From NCBI GenBank assembly GCA_024305405.1, contig JAKNDB010000088.1:924001-988000 (forward strand): a stretch of 64,000 nt of DNA. Direction: 5' to 3'. The DNA comes from Dirofilaria immitis. Its lineage: Eukaryota; Nematoda; Chromadorea; Rhabditida; Onchocercidae. The position numbers and the translations under genes are program-made. Shown here one piece after another: positions 62,660 to 64,000 of the stretch. The notes under the pieces were generated by a model. That model was not told the origin of the DNA, did not search any database, and worked only from the letters and a program-made list of their open reading frames with translations. The number at the start of each line of letters is the position of its first letter. The stretch's first letter is position 1.

Positions 62660-63233
62660 GTGTATCGATTTGTGGCCCAAGTGCCTTCTATCACAAGTGT
62701 GCCTAAGTTTACATTGAAAGCAAGTCAGCTAATGAGCGCGACTTCGATGAGTTCGCCAAATGTTACAGGCACTGTTGGTGAGTATAAAGTTTTAACTGGT
62801 GGAATAATAATATAGTTACTTTTAACTTGTTGTGCTTTATCTTTTATGCGGTGCATTTAGTTGTTCGTGTCCGAGCATAAGTAGTGATGAAAGTTAGTAA
62901 AAGTAGCTTAAGGATTCTGTTCGGTAATCTTTTGTTTTTCATTTTTTCTCCATCGCAATTAAACACTTTTAGCATGTCGCTTTTAAAAGTTCTTTATTGT
63001 TTCATGTTTTTATGTTTATTTTATTTATGAAATAAAATTTTATTTGTGAAATTTATTTTTATTTATGAAAATTTATGAAATAAAATACCTAATAATTTAT
63101 GGTTTTTAGTATGTTTGATTAGTGCTTTAAAAGCACAGAACATTTTATGGAGTCCATATCTTGTACGATTGGCTTTGGAGCCCGATTACCAAAAGATCAA
63201 AATCGTTTTACTGTTGGCAATGGACTCTTACAG
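62660..63233 (+). CDS. Partial two-exon gene, unidentified
   Basis: Two exons with matching phase 1 junctions are proposed at 62660-62777 and 63139-63233. The first follows GCATTAG and reads VYRFVAQVPSITSVPKFTLK, then ASQLMSATSMSSPNVTGTV, with a strong donor G|GTGAGT. The second follows AAGCACAG and reads EHFMESISCTIGFGARLPK, then DQNRFTVGNGLLQ, with donor CAG|GTTGCT. No start or end exon is visible, so it is either a fragment or part of a gene with exons I missed. A competing frame across the first exon (GALGVSICGPSAFYHKCA) ends in a stop. No family is recognised. Confidence 0.35.
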
Positions 63234-63549
63234 GTTGCTTTCATACTTCAGGAAAAATTTTCGGAAAATGATACTAACGATGATACTAACGATTTCCATT
63301 AAAAGGTTTGAATTTTGGCAATGGAATATTTTTATGTGAGTGGCAATACTAATTAGCATCATAAATAATATAGCATCAAAGATCATCAAAATATTTTTAC
63401 CAAAAATATTATTTCATTCTTGTTGCTCATATTTTCGAGAATATGTTGCTCGATAGAGATTATTGCAACATTTTTTTATTTTTCATATTAATTATGATTT
63501 TTCTTCTGAAATAGTATTTTAATTTAATTCAATAATATATGTTGTTGCG

Positions 63550-63700
63550 ATAGTAATCCTGTTCAGTACGAGAGGAACCGCAGGTTCAGCCATTTGGTTC
63601 ATGTGCTTGGCCGATCGGCCAATGGTGCAAGCCTGCCATTTGAGGGATTATAACTGAATGTCTCTAAGTCAGAATCCCACCTAGACAAGGCAATGATAAA
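63550..63700 (+). rRNA. Truncated 28S rRNA fragment (sarcin-ricin loop region)
   Basis: The stretch contains CAGTACGAGAGGAACC, the universal sarcin-ricin loop of large-subunit rRNA. It is followed by GGTTCATGTGCTTGGCCGAT, CGGCCAATGGTGC, then GGGATTAT and CTCTAAGTCAGAATCCC, as in nematode 28S. About 150 bp match, and both edges pass abruptly into AT-rich sequence. Several positions differ from what a functional nematode copy should have (for example GTGCAAGCCTGCC where GTGCGAAGCTACC is expected, and extra T for C). It is an isolated, decayed insertion of rDNA, not a working rRNA gene. Confidence 0.88.
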
Positions 63701-64000
63701 TTTTTTTGAAATGATGAATTTTATTTAACGAATGATTAAGATGAAGAAATTTCTTGATTTTTGATAGTGTAACAAATACGAGGAGCATTCAAATTCTTCC
63801 TTGAGTTAGAAATTAATATTTTCATAAAAGAATAAATTTTTCCTTAATAAGAGTCAAAAATTCATTAGACGGATCGAGTAGAATAATTTAATATCTATCC
63901 AATAATATCATCTTTCATGTTAACATCATCTACATTAAAGTATCAGAAAAAATGAGATAATTATTTAATGTTTAGTCGCATCATTTTATTTCATCATTTT
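63701..64000. other. AT-rich right edge
   Basis: No gene or repeat is seen after the rRNA fragment. Confidence 0.5.

Noticed and set aside
63550..63700. Functional or bacterial 23S rRNA
   Set aside because: Only about 150 bp is present, the flanking text matches nematode 28S, and the edges drop into AT-rich DNA.

Overview
This window looks like nuclear DNA from a very AT-rich nematode, most likely a spirurid or filarial-type species. The grounds are spliced genes with AT-rich introns and short acceptors, an acceptor just upstream of an initiator ATG as in trans-splicing, and a 28S rRNA fragment close to nematode 28S. I cannot settle the species by eye. There are no operons of bacterial type, no CRISPR array and no tRNA that I can support.

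Layout. (1) 1-2.9 kb: AT-rich flank with a ~1 kb imperfect ATC/ATT repeat. (2) 2.9-20.5 kb, plus strand: an NK-2 class homeobox gene of the Nkx2-1/scarecrow (ceh-24-like) type in seven exons, with an 11.5-kb first intron. (3) 20.5-40.3 kb: a gene desert of simple repeats and diverged duplications, plus three exact TCAAGTGG boxes within 160 bp. (4) 40.3-43.4 kb, minus: a ten-exon RRM + Tudor protein. (5) 45.0-49.0 kb, minus: a nine-exon ortholog of the C2H2 histone H4 transcription factor HINFP. (6) 51.3-56.0 kb, plus: an eleven-exon BED zinc-finger protein with a C-terminal coiled coil, divergent from HINFP. (7) 56-64 kb: fragments, including unassigned coding-like stretches, a degenerate collagen piece, a two-exon partial gene and a truncated 28S rRNA fragment.

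Main technical result. All four confident genes can be joined into one frame by protein similarity, splice signals and intron phase. Each requires one or more single-base additions, nearly all at mononucleotide runs and always in the same direction (one base missing). That pattern points to consensus errors in the assembly, not to pseudogenes. With those bases allowed, the models come to about 419 (NK-2), 423 (RRM-Tudor, 5' incomplete), 445 (HINFP) and 503 (BED) residues, with every junction in phase.

The genes are regulators (a homeodomain factor, a histone-gene factor, a BED factor and an RNA-binding Tudor protein). Nothing shows that they act as one system. I found no convincing new multi-gene system. 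The items most worth following are the NK-2-box cluster, the RRM-Tudor gene, the Q/H/C heptads in the BED protein and the unassigned coding-like stretches at the right end.
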